Below, one piece after another: positions 9,895 to 19,528 of a DNA stretch of 64,000 bases. The translations under genes and the position numbers were made by a program. The stretch's first letter is position 1; every line of letters begins with the position of its first letter. The notes below the pieces were generated by a model that made no database searches, was not told the DNA's origin, and saw only the letters and a program-made list of their open reading frames with translations. Source of the DNA: Pseudobacteriovorax sp. (GTDB lineage: Bacteria > Bdellovibrionota_B > Oligoflexia > Oligoflexales > Oligoflexaceae); NCBI GenBank assembly GCA_013215145.1, contig JABSRP010000037.1, forward strand, positions 21,270 to 85,269. Direction: 5' to 3'.

Positions 9895-10869
9895 TTAGAT
9901 CGATAGCCCCTTAACACGGTTCGATTTCGGTCCGTTTTCGAGGCTAAGGACAACACGAGGGCATACGGCCGAACAAACACCGCATCCGACACAGGAGGCA
10001 CGAACCACATTTTGCCCCCTTTGGGCATACCAGCGGACATCGATACCCATTTCGCAATACTTAGAACAGTTACCACAGGAAATGCACTGAGAGCCAATAG
10101 TGGTAATACGAAATCGTGAAAAAAACTTCTGCATAATGCCTAAAATAGCTGCCATTGGACAACCAAAGCGGCACCAAACACGAGATCCCATAAGCGGATA
10201 GAATCCGACGCCAATCACACCAGAAAATGCTGCGCCGATCAAGAACCCGTACCACTTAGACATTCCGTTTGCGGTATCCCGCATGACGCCTTGCCAACCG
10301 AAGGCTTGAGAAAGCCAGAGAAATGCCGTGGTGACGATGATGGCGACGAGAACCCCATGAATTAACCAACGCTCTACACGCCAAGCCTTTAGCGATTTAT
10401 CAGAAAGTTGACGGAATGGGTCGCTAAGAGTTTCGGCCAATCCTCCGCAACCACAGACCCAAGAACAGTACCAGCGTTTTCCATAAAAGTAGGTAATCAC
10501 ATGTGTGGCGACAAAAGTCATCATTGCTCCCCAGAAAAACAGAAACTGTCCAAGTGCACCAGGAGTACCAGACAAATAACTCCACTCGCTAGGGAACAGA
10601 GAGTTATATCGAAGTGGCCAAAAGTAGCTGAAATAGTATTCTGGTTGGTTCATGGCTACCATGAATGCGGGTATCAGATACGCTAAAAATAGCTGAAAAA
10701 AAATAACTGATAAGGCTCGAATGATTTGATAGCGGCTATGACGATACCGATAAATTGCACGTACCCCCATGATAACAACGGCCATTGTATAGAAAGTTCC
10801 ATATAGGAACCACTGGTCCGCCGGTTTACGCCTAAGGAAATTGCTCAGTGGGTCCACCATTCTAATCAA
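9895..10869 (-). CDS. NapH/CcoG-like membrane polyferredoxin (4Fe-4S), possibly 5'-truncated
   Basis: The protein has 324 residues and about five membrane segments. Cys motifs of the NapH/NosR/CcoG class are present: CSWVCGCGG and CRFGCPM in loops. Two ferredoxin 4Fe-4S clusters lie near the C-terminus (CISCGNCSKYC and CVGCGVCSAVCP). It probably passes electrons from membrane quinol to a periplasmic or cytoplasmic reductase; the partner is not in the window. The annotated start is TTG at 10869 (ATG at 10860). The same frame stays open further upstream with plausible sequence (YVLLYWYPSFLEGL), into the region where the opposite lipase-like gene begins, so the 5' end may be missing or rearranged. 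Confidence 0.8.
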   Translation of the reverse strand: MIRMVDPLSNFLRRKPADQWFLYGTFYTMAVVIMGVRAIYRYRHSRYQIIRALSVIFFQLFLAYLIPAFMVAMNQPEYYFSYFWPLRYNSLFPSEWSYLSGTPGALGQFLFFWGAMMTFVATHVITYFYGKRWYCSWVCGCGGLAETLSDPFRQLSDKSLKAWRVERWLIHGVLVAIIVTTAFLWLSQAFGWQGVMRDTANGMSKWYGFLIGAAFSGVIGVGFYPLMGSRVWCRFGCPMAAILGIMQKFFSRFRITTIGSQCISCGNCSKYCEMGIDVRWYAQRGQNVVRASCVGCGVCSAVCPRVVLSLENGPKSNRVKGLSI

Positions 10870-10947
10870 ACCCTCTAAGAACGATGGATACCAATAGAGC
10901 AGAACATAGCTATATTTTTCTGGCAGCAGTTCTCCGATGACGACCTG

Positions 10948-11673
10948 TTGACAGCCGAGCGCAAAATCTGGGACAAATCTGTGATGTCGTGGAAAAACAA
11001 CCAGGAGGTGTCCGCCCCTTTCAACGGCAACAAATCGGCTTCCGAACTATTTTTTGATGCCTATCAGGGCTTTTCCACCAAACAAAACAATCGAGAGATC
11101 CGCTTAGCAGGTCATTCCCTCGGAAGTCAGATGGCATCTAGCTTGATGGGTCAGATTCTAGACCATAATGCCGCCAGCAAGCAAAAGCTCCACATTCCTG
11201 AGCGCTTGATCCTCCTAGACCCTTTCTTTTCTGCCAACGGCAAAGAGTATTTGCAGGACGCTTGGACGGGTGAGAGGGTGAGGGATATCGTTGATCGCAT
11301 CCAAACCAGAACGTCCACCTCGATAGAGGCCTATCGCAGTTCGGCTGTAGGGTTTGCGCCCGTGGCGGCCGATCAAAACCGACCATTGACGGAAAAGGTT
11401 GCATTTATTGAGCTAAATTCCACTGGTTTTCTTAGCCAGCTCGATCAAGCCGCGAAGCATAACTATGCGCCATTGCACTACTTCTGGTCCATAGACTTTC
11501 CCCCACCCGGCACCATGGAAGAGGACGGCGCCACCAAAGTACTTGGAATTTCGGCGAGCACCCCTCTGAAAGATATACAAACTTTCATCCAGTCAGGATT
11601 GAGGGCGCGGGTTGTCCATGGAGGAGACTCAGCATCTCCAAGAGACGACATTCACGAGGTTAGGGCTCAGTAG
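10948..11673 (+). pseudogene. Lipase-like alpha/beta hydrolase, N-terminally truncated
   Basis: The frame has 241 codons from TTG 10948 and stays open upstream to about 10891 (WQQFSDDDLL). GHSLGSQ holds the nucleophile Ser, LILLDPFF probably the acid, and KHNYAPLHYFW a candidate His, giving a triad in the order of pancreatic-lipase/PLA1-type proteins. The nucleophile elbow lies only about 60 residues from the start, so the usual N-terminal half of the domain and any signal peptide are absent. Base composition is richer in G+C than flanking genes. It faces the NapH-like gene head to head with no promoter space, which suggests a recombination junction near 10.9 kb. Confidence 0.6.
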
Positions 11674-11905
11674 AGCCCGCTTAACGCCTTATATTGTTTC
11701 ATTATGATTCACTTTTTTACATTTAAAATTTAATCAAACCTTGTGTCTGAAGCTACAAGCAGGAGTTTTTGTGATTGATCCAATCTGGATGACACAGCCA
11801 GCCATGATATGTTGCGTTTAGCCGGAGTGACTGGTATCGATACGTGGGTCGTGTGACAATCAAGTCACGGATCCTTTAAACGTTCAGAAACCAGGAGAAA
11901 TGCAA

Positions 11906-12949
11906 ATGATCATCAACTCGTCAGCGACAGTGTTCAAGCTACTACTCATCCCGATCACCATCCTTTTCTTCAGCGCTTGCGGTGATGATGATGACGATGA
12001 TGATCCTGTGGTTGCGACAGCGACCTCAAATATCGTGGAGACGGCGCAAAGCAACTCCAATCTGACGACTTTGGTGGCGGCTATCGAGGCTGCAGAACTG
12101 GCAACAACCCTTGCAACAACCGAAAATATCACGGTGTTTGCTCCGACGAATGCAGCCTTCGATGCGCTGCCAGACGGTGCAGTGAAAGACATAGTTGCAA
12201 AAGTAGCGGCGGGCACAGAGTTAACGTCGGCTGAAAAAACAGCCCTCACGGCTGTCCTCACCTATCACGTGGTCGATGGTAGCGCTGCAGTGGCCTCGTC
12301 GGCTGTAACGGCAAACACAACTCTCGAATCACTCAATAATGACGAGAAACTCTTCTTTGTTCCAGATACATCTGCGGGTTCTCTTACTGTCAATGGTAAC
12401 GCCTCAGTTGATGCTGACTTGAGGGATGTGACAGCTAGCAACGGAATCGTCCACGTTATTGATCAGGTGCTGATTCCCGATGCCTACCTCACAGTCGTTG
12501 GTAGCCTGCAGAAACGATACGAGCATACGACCCTCGTGGCCGCCGTTGTTGCCGCCGACCTTGTAACGACACTCAATAGTAGCACGGGTACCTTCACCGT
12601 CTTTGCCCCGACAAATGCTGCTTTCGCCGCCCTCCCTGAAGGTGCTGTGGCCGATATCGTTGCCAAGGTAGGGGCTGGGACAGCGCTCAGCTCCGAGGAG
12701 GAAACGGCTTTAACCGGCGTTCTGACCTATCACGTGCTAGCCTCAGAAGTGCTTGCTGCGGATGTTCCCGATTCTGCTGCCGTCGAGACCGCCTCGAGTG
12801 GAGCAACGATTGCAACAACCTCAGCATCGTCGGCGAGCGGCGTGACCGTACAAGGCGGCAGCAATACAGCTGCGATCGCGGTATCAGAAGCAGATGTAGA
12901 CGTTTCCAATGGTGTCATCCATGTGGTTGGGACGGTTATCCTTCCCTAG
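11906..12949 (+). CDS. Lipoprotein with two fasciclin (FAS1) domains
   Basis: ATG at 11900 is only 2 bp from AGGAG (11893-11897), while ATG at 11906 is 8 bp away, so the second is the likely start. A lipoprotein signal ends in FFSAC and is followed by seven Asp, an acidic linker expected on a surface or outer-membrane lipoprotein. Two FAS1 repeats follow, each with TVFAPTNAAF, an LTYHV strand and the terminal NGVIHV box. FAS1 domains mediate adhesion or matrix binding. The gene is conspicuously GC-rich and lies between a truncated lipase and a truncated transposase, so it may be part of acquired DNA. Confidence 0.9.
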   Translation: MIINSSATVFKLLLIPITILFFSACGDDDDDDDPVVATATSNIVETAQSNSNLTTLVAAIEAAELATTLATTENITVFAPTNAAFDALPDGAVKDIVAKVAAGTELTSAEKTALTAVLTYHVVDGSAAVASSAVTANTTLESLNNDEKLFFVPDTSAGSLTVNGNASVDADLRDVTASNGIVHVIDQVLIPDAYLTVVGSLQKRYEHTTLVAAVVAADLVTTLNSSTGTFTVFAPTNAAFAALPEGAVADIVAKVGAGTALSSEEETALTGVLTYHVLASEVLAADVPDSAAVETASSGATIATTSASSASGVTVQGGSNTAAIAVSEADVDVSNGVIHVVGTVILP

Positions 12950-13236
12950 CATGGCTTGATGGGCGACGCTGCCGTGATCGACTCGCGGCAGCGTCGCCCA
13001 TCAACCCTGCCACACCGAAGACAGAATTTTGACTTGCAAGAATGAGCGACAACCTTGCTCGATTTACCGCAGCTAAGACACATGTACTGAGAAAAACCAA
13101 ACTTTGGATCACCGCATTTCAAAATGGCTGACACTTGTTTGTTGCAATGGGTGTTATCGTAGGAAGGAAAAGACCGTTTAAAGGATTCCCAACCTTCCGA
13201 AAAAATCTTAAGGAAATTATTAACCATAGCTATCAC
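12946..13236 (-). mobile_element. IS91-family transposase remnant, N-terminal zinc-binding domain only
   Basis: A frame of 96 codons (GTG 13236 or ATG 13227) encodes the N-terminal zinc-binding domain seen in IS91/IS801-type transposases: ILKCGDPKFGFSQYMCLSCG followed by HSCKSKFCLRCG. The catalytic HUH/Tyr part that normally follows is absent. After CLRCG the sequence turns into the 18-bp inverted repeat and the frame ends by chance, so the break is probably at 13003-13020. A full-length transposase would be several hundred residues. This is a dead copy. Confidence 0.75.
12957..13003. terminator. Perfect 18-bp inverted repeat after the FAS1 gene
   Basis: Arms 12957-12974 and 12986-13003 are exact reverse complements around an 11-nt loop; the stem is GC-rich (GGGCGACGCTGCCG core). 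It starts 7 bp after the FAS1 stop codon. No T-run follows, so it is either a strong hairpin terminator without U-tract or the terminal hairpin of a mobile element. It lies at the truncated end of the IS91-type transposase fragment. Confidence 0.6.
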
Positions 13237-13325
13237 CAGACAAAGATGCGTCTGGGTATTATATCATGGCTTGAAATAAAGCGTAGAACTATGGAATCAA
13301 TTGAATATCTCTTGAAGATTTGAAT

Positions 13326-13697
13326 CTACTCGAAAACGCTAGTTCTCATAGAAAGGACATAAAATCCTGTTACAACGACTCCAGCTACCCAAGCCCAAGC
13401 CCCACGGGATGTTATACTCATACTGGTTATGTGATTGTTGCGAATACCGGCTTCTTTTCCATTATAGTTTTGATAAAAGTGTACAAGAGCTCCGATACTA
13501 ATCAGACCCAGGCTGAGAAATAGCATCAAGCCGGGATAGAGTTGCCCAGCACCAAAAAAACTCACGGCAAAAGACAAAAAACCTAACCCAAGGCAGGTAA
13601 GAACTAGCTTCTTCTTCAAAGGTAACGAGGTATTCGGCCGCAGTCCAATGGACTCCATCATTTCGGCTTTCACATCGGTACGTGCAACATAACACAT
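13326..13697 (-). CDS. Small membrane protein, unknown function
   Basis: 123 codons. After a basic N-terminal segment (LKKKLVL) there are three hydrophobic stretches, two spanning about residues 31-75 and one near 100-118. I recognise no family. It overlaps the 3' end of the oxidoreductase fragment by 28 bp on the same strand, as in a compact operon. Internal ATGs at residues 13-14 are equally possible starts. Confidence 0.45.
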   Translation of the reverse strand: MCYVARTDVKAEMMESIGLRPNTSLPLKKKLVLTCLGLGFLSFAVSFFGAGQLYPGLMLFLSLGLISIGALVHFYQNYNGKEAGIRNNHITSMSITSRGAWAWVAGVVVTGFYVLSMRTSVFE

Positions 13698-14215
13698 TGC
13701 GCCACTGTCCTTTCATCATTTTGACGTTTGAAGATACGATTGGAGAGACCCTTAGGTTTCTCGATTTTAACTTGTCGGGAGTATTGCTGATTAAAACTGT
13801 CAATAATCGCTTGCTCGTGTTGTACGAAGAATTCTGGATCAAAATTGGCAACCTTTAGATTCGCTAAAACCTCCTCTATTTTTGTTTTATTGGAAAGCCA
13901 CTGCTCAAAAACATTATGTCGCAAGCGAATGCCAAATGTATTGATTCCCGTAACGGCCTCAGAATTTTTTTCGAAATGGATATGTATGGCTAGATTTAGG
14001 CTTGGGTGCTGCCAGTAAAAGCTATTCAAATCATCTGCTAACTTGGATAGGACGGTTCCGTAGGTCTGATATTCAATATCGATAAACTTAGCTGAATTGA
14101 ACCAAATTCCTGGATCGTAGCGGGTGCCATCGCCAAGAACTGTCTTGGCGACATGTTCACCCGTAATTTTACCCACATACCAAATGGGACATTCCACATG
14201 GCAGGGAGAAAGAAG
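13670..14215 (-). pseudogene. C-terminal fragment of an FAD/NAD(P)-dependent oxidoreductase
   Basis: The frame reads HVECPIWYVGKITGEHVA and then YDPGIWFNSAKFIDIEYQTYG. This matches the C-terminal part of a class of pyridine-nucleotide-disulfide-type oxidoreductases (from memory). An in-frame stop lies a few codons before CHVEC. The Rossmann FAD and NAD-binding halves, which should occupy about 200 residues, are missing; the roughly 100 bp between here and the acylase gene contain no continuation in any frame. This is a remnant, probably left by deletion. The small membrane protein downstream may be its former operon partner. Confidence 0.6.
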
Positions 14216-14310
14216 TTTTCAGCACGAACCAAGGTCGATATACTTCAGCAATATCTTCAGAAAAAACAGCTATGACAGATATTTGCGAGCAACATAAGTG
14301 CTCACGAAAT

Positions 14311-16603
14311 TCACTTCTTCTTTCCTGCCGCTTCTATCCGATGAATTTTGAGATTAAATTCTTCGTACACTCCCGCTAAGCTTAGGGGAAGCCTCAAATA
14401 TTCACCCCTTCTCCAAAGCTCGGTTTGGTCGTACAAATGTGGATTAGTTAGCCACCCGTCGTTCCCACCTAACATGACAAAGTAATTTTCATAAAGGTTT
14501 GACATGTCACTAATGTGACGAACTTGAGCACCAAATATGACTTCGCGCTTATCGTATCCTGGACTAAATCGGTTTTTATGAACTGTGTTTGCTCCGCCTG
14601 GAGCAGGAAACTCACCAAATCGGAATCTACTGCCTAAAACGGGAACTAGGCCTAAAGGATTTTGAAGTAACTGTACATGCATCTCGCCCCATGATTGGTA
14701 ACTAGAAAAAGTTTCTTCCGTTTGAGCCATTGCCGATTTGAGAAACTCTTGTCTCATCTGCACGTTCATATTTTCCAACTCTTCTTTCAAAAACACTCGC
14801 CAATCCTCAGATGAAATAAAGAGTTTTCTCAAATCATCATCTTCGATTTTTTGCGCAAAGATTATTTCTGCAAGTTTCCAAGTCAATAATTCGAAAGCTA
14901 CCGCTCCACGAGATTCAACTCGATAGTATCCGTCCCAGTTGATAAAAGTTTTCCAGTAGTCATAGAACTTGATACTAAAATCTGTCATAGATGAAGCTAA
15001 CCAATTTTTAAGGTCAAGACCCGACTTCGAGAAAACATCCTGTTGATAGCTCATTGTTTGTTCAATCGAAATTTGATCTTTTTCACTAAATAGATGGTTG
15101 AGGCGGAGTATCCGATCGTTATCACCAAAGACGAAGGCCACCTTAGGAATCGTGTTGACCGGGATATTGTTGGCAGAAACAATGAAATTGGATTTCGGAT
15201 TATACAAGTTTGGAAGTTCATCTGGTGTGCGGAAAGTAACAATTCCATTGTCAGCGCCTTTTATCAGTCGAGTTAATTCGGTAGAATCTTTTAGTATTGG
15301 TTGCCTTATTCCAAGCATCATACCAATATTACCCAATCGGTCAGCATAAGTTAGATTGATGCCGGAGACCGCGTAGTCAGAAAACGCATTTTTGAATTGA
15401 ATCCAGTTTTTTGCTCGGTTTGCACCCAAATATGAACCTAGTTCATTAGAGGGGTTATGACCTACCCAAGACAATGCAATATCCTGATCTTGTGATAGAC
15501 CGAGAGCATCCGAAATAATTGGACCCTTTTTTGTCTCTCTAATCTCTATTTGTTGGTCAGGCCAGAATCTGATTTTTATGGTGTCTTTTCTGGTGGAAAT
15601 TTTGTCTTTTTTCGGATCAACCTTGATTAAATGACTACTAATTCCACGCATATAGGTGCCAACCCATGCGATATCTAAATTACGTCCGAGTGTAATCGCT
15701 GGAATAGCCGGAAATGCATAACCAATCACATGGTAGGAAGGGGATTTATACCCCATAAGGATCCAAAGGTTTGGAACAAAAATTCCTAGATGGGGATCAC
15801 TAGCGATGACTGCTGATCCATTTTTTGTTTTACTACCACCAAGAACAATTGAATTGGAACCCGCGCGAGCTGTAAATTTAAGAATACCATCAAAAAAACG
15901 ATTGTTATCAGAAGCGAAGCTGGGAACCGACCTACTTCCGCTTTCAAGAAATTCATGCCAAACAGTTTCCCATCCAAGTTTTCCTATCTCTGGTAAAAAA
16001 GAAAAGAAACTCGACCAATTTGCATCCATACTTGCTAGTCGACCTACACGTAAAGCGTCGACTTCTGACCATGGTTCAAATTCTAGGGCAAGAAATTCCA
16101 TTTCCTTTGGTTTAGCCGCAGTATTACCTTGGAAATAATTGATACCCTCAACAAAACGACTTAACCATTGTTTGTCTTTCGAACTTAATTGGTCAAAAGC
16201 CAATTCTGCAGATTTTTGTAGATTAATGGTTCTGATGAGGCGGTCGACCCGGGGAAGTTGAAAAGGCCCCCCCTGACTCTGAAAGGCGCCCGGCGGAAAG
16301 GCGACGGAACATTTCAAGTTGCCCTAGGCGAAGGTGAGCTTGAACTACCCCGATAGCAAAAGCGCAATCCAAATCATTTTCGGCTTCAATAAAGGGTATC
16401 ATGTTTTGGTGCCAATAAATCGAAACCTTACCTTTTACGGGCCAGTCTTTTGTTGGAAAATCTGACAGTCGCTGACCTTCCGACCGAGGCTCAGGAAACG
16501 TTAACAGAGTCGAGCAACCGCCAAGCACTGCAGAGAAAAGCAACAACACAAATAGCTTCATTACCACTCCAGCAACGACCCGGGGTACAGAGCAGGTTGA
16601 CAT
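14311..16603 (-). pseudogene. Penicillin acylase family (Ntn-hydrolase) lipoprotein, frameshifted at a G7 tract
   Basis: ATG at 16603 is preceded by AAAGGAGA at 8 bp and opens a lipoprotein signal ending LGGC. The first frame reads to HLRLGQLEMFRRLSAGRLSES and stops at 16223. The second frame (14311-16317) resumes with LPRVDRLIRTINL, the usual continuation of the family. The two join if the seven G (C at 16267-16273 on +) are read as six. GSNSIVLGG holds the autocatalytic Ser that becomes the beta-chain N-terminus (Ser154 of the second frame). Joined length is about 760 residues, normal for the family, which hydrolyses amides such as acyl-homoserine lactones or penicillins. Divergent from a TetR gene, which may control it. 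Confidence 0.85.
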
Positions 16604-16755
16604 AGTATAGTCTCCTTTTATGTGATCAGAACTTACATTAGTTGTAATCACCGCTTATATGCAATGTATCGGGTGTCTACATCAAAAGTGAAGTCGAAAT
16701 TTTTAAATTACTGATATACAAAGGATTTATTTCAATTCATTTAAAGAATTCCTGA

Positions 16756-16799
16756 CTAATATTAGAATAAGTAGTAAATGGGTACGATAATAGGTACGA
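16756..16799. promoter_or_regulatory. Candidate TetR operator region
   Basis: Just upstream of the TetR ATG are a 10-bp perfect palindrome CTAATATTAG (16756-16765) and a direct repeat GGTACGA at 16781-16787 and 16793-16799. They lie in the 200-bp divergent spacer shared with the acylase gene, where a TetR-type repressor would be expected to bind. Not tested. Confidence 0.3.
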
Positions 16800-16800
16800 G

Positions 16801-17460
16801 ATGGGACGACATCGAAAAAATGAACACGATTACCATCACGGTAATTTGAGACATGCCTGCATCCGCGAAGGAATTAAGATTCTTAAAACCAGTACTCCAG
16901 AAAATCTGTCTTTAAGAGATATAGCGAGACGATTAAAGGTATCGCCTGGAGCTCCGTATCGGCACTTTTCAAATAAAGAATCCCTGCTTGCCGCTATCGC
17001 AGCCTGGGGATTTCAGGAGTTCGCAAAATATATTGCATCGGGACTAGAAGAAGCAGGAGGCGATCAGTTATTGTTCTTTCGAGACATGGGTCAAAGTTTT
17101 CTAAATTTTGCTCGAGATCACTCTGTAATTTTTCGTTTGATGTTTTCAGGTATAATACCAGACCGTAGCAAGTACCCCGAGTTAGAATCGGCGGGCGATC
17201 AAGCTTTCACTGTACTTACAGATTGCATCGAGCACCTTAAAGAACGAGGTATTTTCAAAGACGTCGAAACAAGACGCATTGCGATTCATACTCTATCATT
17301 TGTTTATGGATATTGTTCCCTCTTGTTAAACCATCGTTTGAAAGACATCGACATTTCAAGTGATGATAGTCATATTCTTATTGATCAAATGACTGAAGAC
17401 TTGCTTAGCGGGATTCTCAATCGCAAAAGCGCGTCTTTTGAGACTACCAATGAATCATGA
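16801..17460 (+). CDS. TetR/AcrR-family transcriptional regulator (WHG-type C-terminus)
   Basis: 219 residues. The N-terminal basic segment and YHHGNLRHACIREG open the TetR DNA-binding domain. The helix-turn-helix is LSLRDIARRLKVSPGAPYRHFSNKESLLAAIA (about residues 39-70). The YHHGNLR start is typical of TetR members with the C-terminal WHG ligand domain. Transcribed away from the penicillin acylase gene with about 200 bp between the starts, so it plausibly represses that gene and itself in response to a small acylated or aromatic ligand. Confidence 0.88.
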   Translation: MGRHRKNEHDYHHGNLRHACIREGIKILKTSTPENLSLRDIARRLKVSPGAPYRHFSNKESLLAAIAAWGFQEFAKYIASGLEEAGGDQLLFFRDMGQSFLNFARDHSVIFRLMFSGIIPDRSKYPELESAGDQAFTVLTDCIEHLKERGIFKDVETRRIAIHTLSFVYGYCSLLLNHRLKDIDISSDDSHILIDQMTEDLLSGILNRKSASFETTNES

Positions 17461-18210
17461 TACTCTTTGATTTAGTAAGTGTTTCGGGTCAGACTCCGAA
17501 GTTATGATTCGTCTGGATCGAGACCCTCAATAGGCAAGCGCAGCCAAACTGCAAAACATCTCTACGCTATTTAGACTATCTAACCCTGAACTGATCCCAT
17601 CCCATAATTCTCAAAACACCTTAATCAAACAGTAATCAAAATTACAGTTACCGGTCATTATTCTAGGTACAACTTTATTCCAAAACGCCTTAAGAATAGA
17701 GGATAAGCCCCGCAACCAGAACTAAAACGTTACTAGCGAGTCATTTATTGATCGCTAGTACTTTTCTAAGAAGTTTTACGACACTCGAAGCAAACTACAG
17801 CAATCCGTAGCTGACTCCTACCGAAAGTCTAACTGGGGTAAAAAATCCAGATGGCTCACTAATAACGGCAGCAATTCCCAAAAATATACAATTTCCTAAA
17901 AATGGGCCCAGATTCAAAGCGTCAAACTGTTCGCTGATCTAATATTTTCGCTCGATTTTAATATATCAGCAAGCACATATAATTTTTCTCGAAAAATGAC
18001 TGGCATGATAGCTGCTTTGGTTTTAATGGGGATTTTAAGAAATCATCTATTTTAATCAACGGCTTCTAAAAGATAATCGCTTGTTCAATACTTGTTCATA
18101 GTCAAAGCTTTTAGAAGACGCATTTGGGATCATAAGAGTACGATCTCTGTGTTTTAGGCATACAGATGGACATCGATGACGATTTTTTTTATTTTTACAA
18201 TATAAGGGAG
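17461..18210. other. Intergenic stretch of 750 bp
   Basis: No frame with coding character is visible on either strand. The only structured element is the hairpin at 17731-17765. Short A/T-rich runs near 17930-18060 and 18180-18205 could hold a promoter for the secreted protein that follows. Confidence 0.5.
17731..17765 (+). terminator. Hairpin with partial T tract
   Basis: Nine-base arms TACTAGCGA (17731-17739) and TCGCTAGTA (17752-17760) are exact complements around a 12-nt loop and are followed by CTTTTC. It could end a transcript from the TetR gene, although it lies 270 bp downstream. Confidence 0.4.
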
Positions 18211-18835
18211 ATGAAATTGAGACTACTTTTCTTGTCACTATTTGGTACTTTGGTTTCGATGTCTTCGGCATCGTACGGCCAAACCTGTAGTTCACCCCCC
18301 TCTCGGGACCGGCACCTGTGATTTTTACTCTGACTGCTTAGAAGATGCAAAAAGCTGCGGTTCAGAGGGATACGCCATAGGATATGGAGAAAGATACTGT
18401 GAACGTTTCAGTAGCCGCACAGACTTTTCTCTAAAAGGATCTGAATGGCGTGACGCTACCTTAGTTTGTTTACAAAAGTCACTTGTTGAGACCTCACAGA
18501 ATCTGCGCTTAGGCATAGATATTTCCTGTGAAACGATTACAGACACCGCGTTTGACTCTCATCCGGCCTGCTATACTCAGGTTGGAAAATCTGTCTGCGA
18601 TCTTGGTCTCAGCGATCTTTCCGTCATTTATGATGTGATTGATGCAGGTGATGTTCTTTCACTAAGAGGCTTACGTCAAGCTGTAGCAGTCGCCGACACT
18701 TGCATTTTTGGATTAAGTGTAGAACGGTACGCCCAAAGCCGAAGTTTACGACGATTCAATACGGACCCTGACTTTGATGTTGAAGCAAGACTAGAGTTCT
18801 GGAGGCGCCTGAAAAAAGAAGCTATTGAGCAGTAA
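18211..18835 (+). pseudogene. Secreted cysteine-rich protein, frameshifted at a C6 tract after the signal peptide
   Basis: ATG 18211 (or TTG 18217, better spaced from AGGGAG) encodes a signal peptide LLFLSLFGTLVSMSSASYG. It runs to CSSPP, where six C at 18295-18300 put it out of frame. Reading five C continues into GTGTCDFYSDCLEDAKSCG and the rest of the protein to 18835. The mature part has at least ten Cys, including GERYCERF, FDSHPACYT and VCDLGLSD, suggesting a disulfide-stabilised exported domain. I do not recognise the family. The gene is followed after 37 bp by a small membrane protein. Confidence 0.65.
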
Positions 18836-18872
18836 ACATGTTCGTTCTTTCTAATAGGTAAAAGAAGGTAAT

Positions 18873-19298
18873 ATGAAATTAAGACACGATATCAGCATTT
18901 TTCTTGCAACAGCTCTATTGTTTGCATCTATCAACGCAAATTCGGATACCATAGATGATGTTTTTCATATCCCCAACCTTGGTATTCTATTTGTTGGTTT
19001 TGCCTCCATGGTTGGCGCAAGGCTGATATTGATGTTTTTCAAAAAAAACACCCTGAATATCCTCACATTTGCGATTAGTGTTCCTGCTATATCCTTCGTT
19101 CTTTTCACACTTGGGACATATTTAAAAAAGTGGTTTGAGGTCACTGGATCTCCCGAAACCTCCTTCGTTGCCGGTTATGTAGTCTGGTTGTTTGCGTCTT
19201 TTGTATTTGGTTACAAATACCTTGTACTAATGTTTTTTACCTTGGGAATGGGACGATTTTTTATAAAAAGATACTTACTCAAGCCTAAGAGAATTTGA
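18873..19298 (+). CDS. Small integral membrane protein, unknown function
   Basis: 141 residues with AGAAGG well placed before ATG. The N-terminus looks like a signal peptide or first membrane helix (IFLATALLFASINA). Hydrophobic segments follow near residues 32-55, 62-82, 97-112 and 113-130. The C-terminus is basic (KRYLLKPKRI). It probably forms an operon with the preceding secreted Cys-rich protein, so the two may act together at the envelope. No family is recognised. Confidence 0.65.
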   Translation: MKLRHDISIFLATALLFASINANSDTIDDVFHIPNLGILFVGFASMVGARLILMFFKKNTLNILTFAISVPAISFVLFTLGTYLKKWFEVTGSPETSFVAGYVVWLFASFVFGYKYLVLMFFTLGMGRFFIKRYLLKPKRI

Positions 19299-19528
19299 TG
19301 TTCGAATCAGAAACTTGAAAAAATGACAAAGAAGATTCGGAACAAACCTCCCATTCAATAGACTCAAAAATCAGTGCTATATGCTAATGAAATAAATCTG
19401 AGATTAAATTACATGGTAAAAGATCGATATATTTCGATTTTTAAGATAGATGTAGGTTATAAATAGTACAATTGACACGTTTACTTTAACGATTAAACTT
19501 AGCTCTAAGCATCAAAGGTTGAGCCACG

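Noticed and set aside
9895..10869. Nitrate- or nitrous-oxide-reductase operon
   Set aside because: Only one NapH-like gene; no reductase or other partner nearby.
10870..11000. In-frame upstream extension of the NapH-like protein
   Set aside because: Open but overlaps the lipase-like frame on the other strand; which is genuine cannot be decided from sequence alone.
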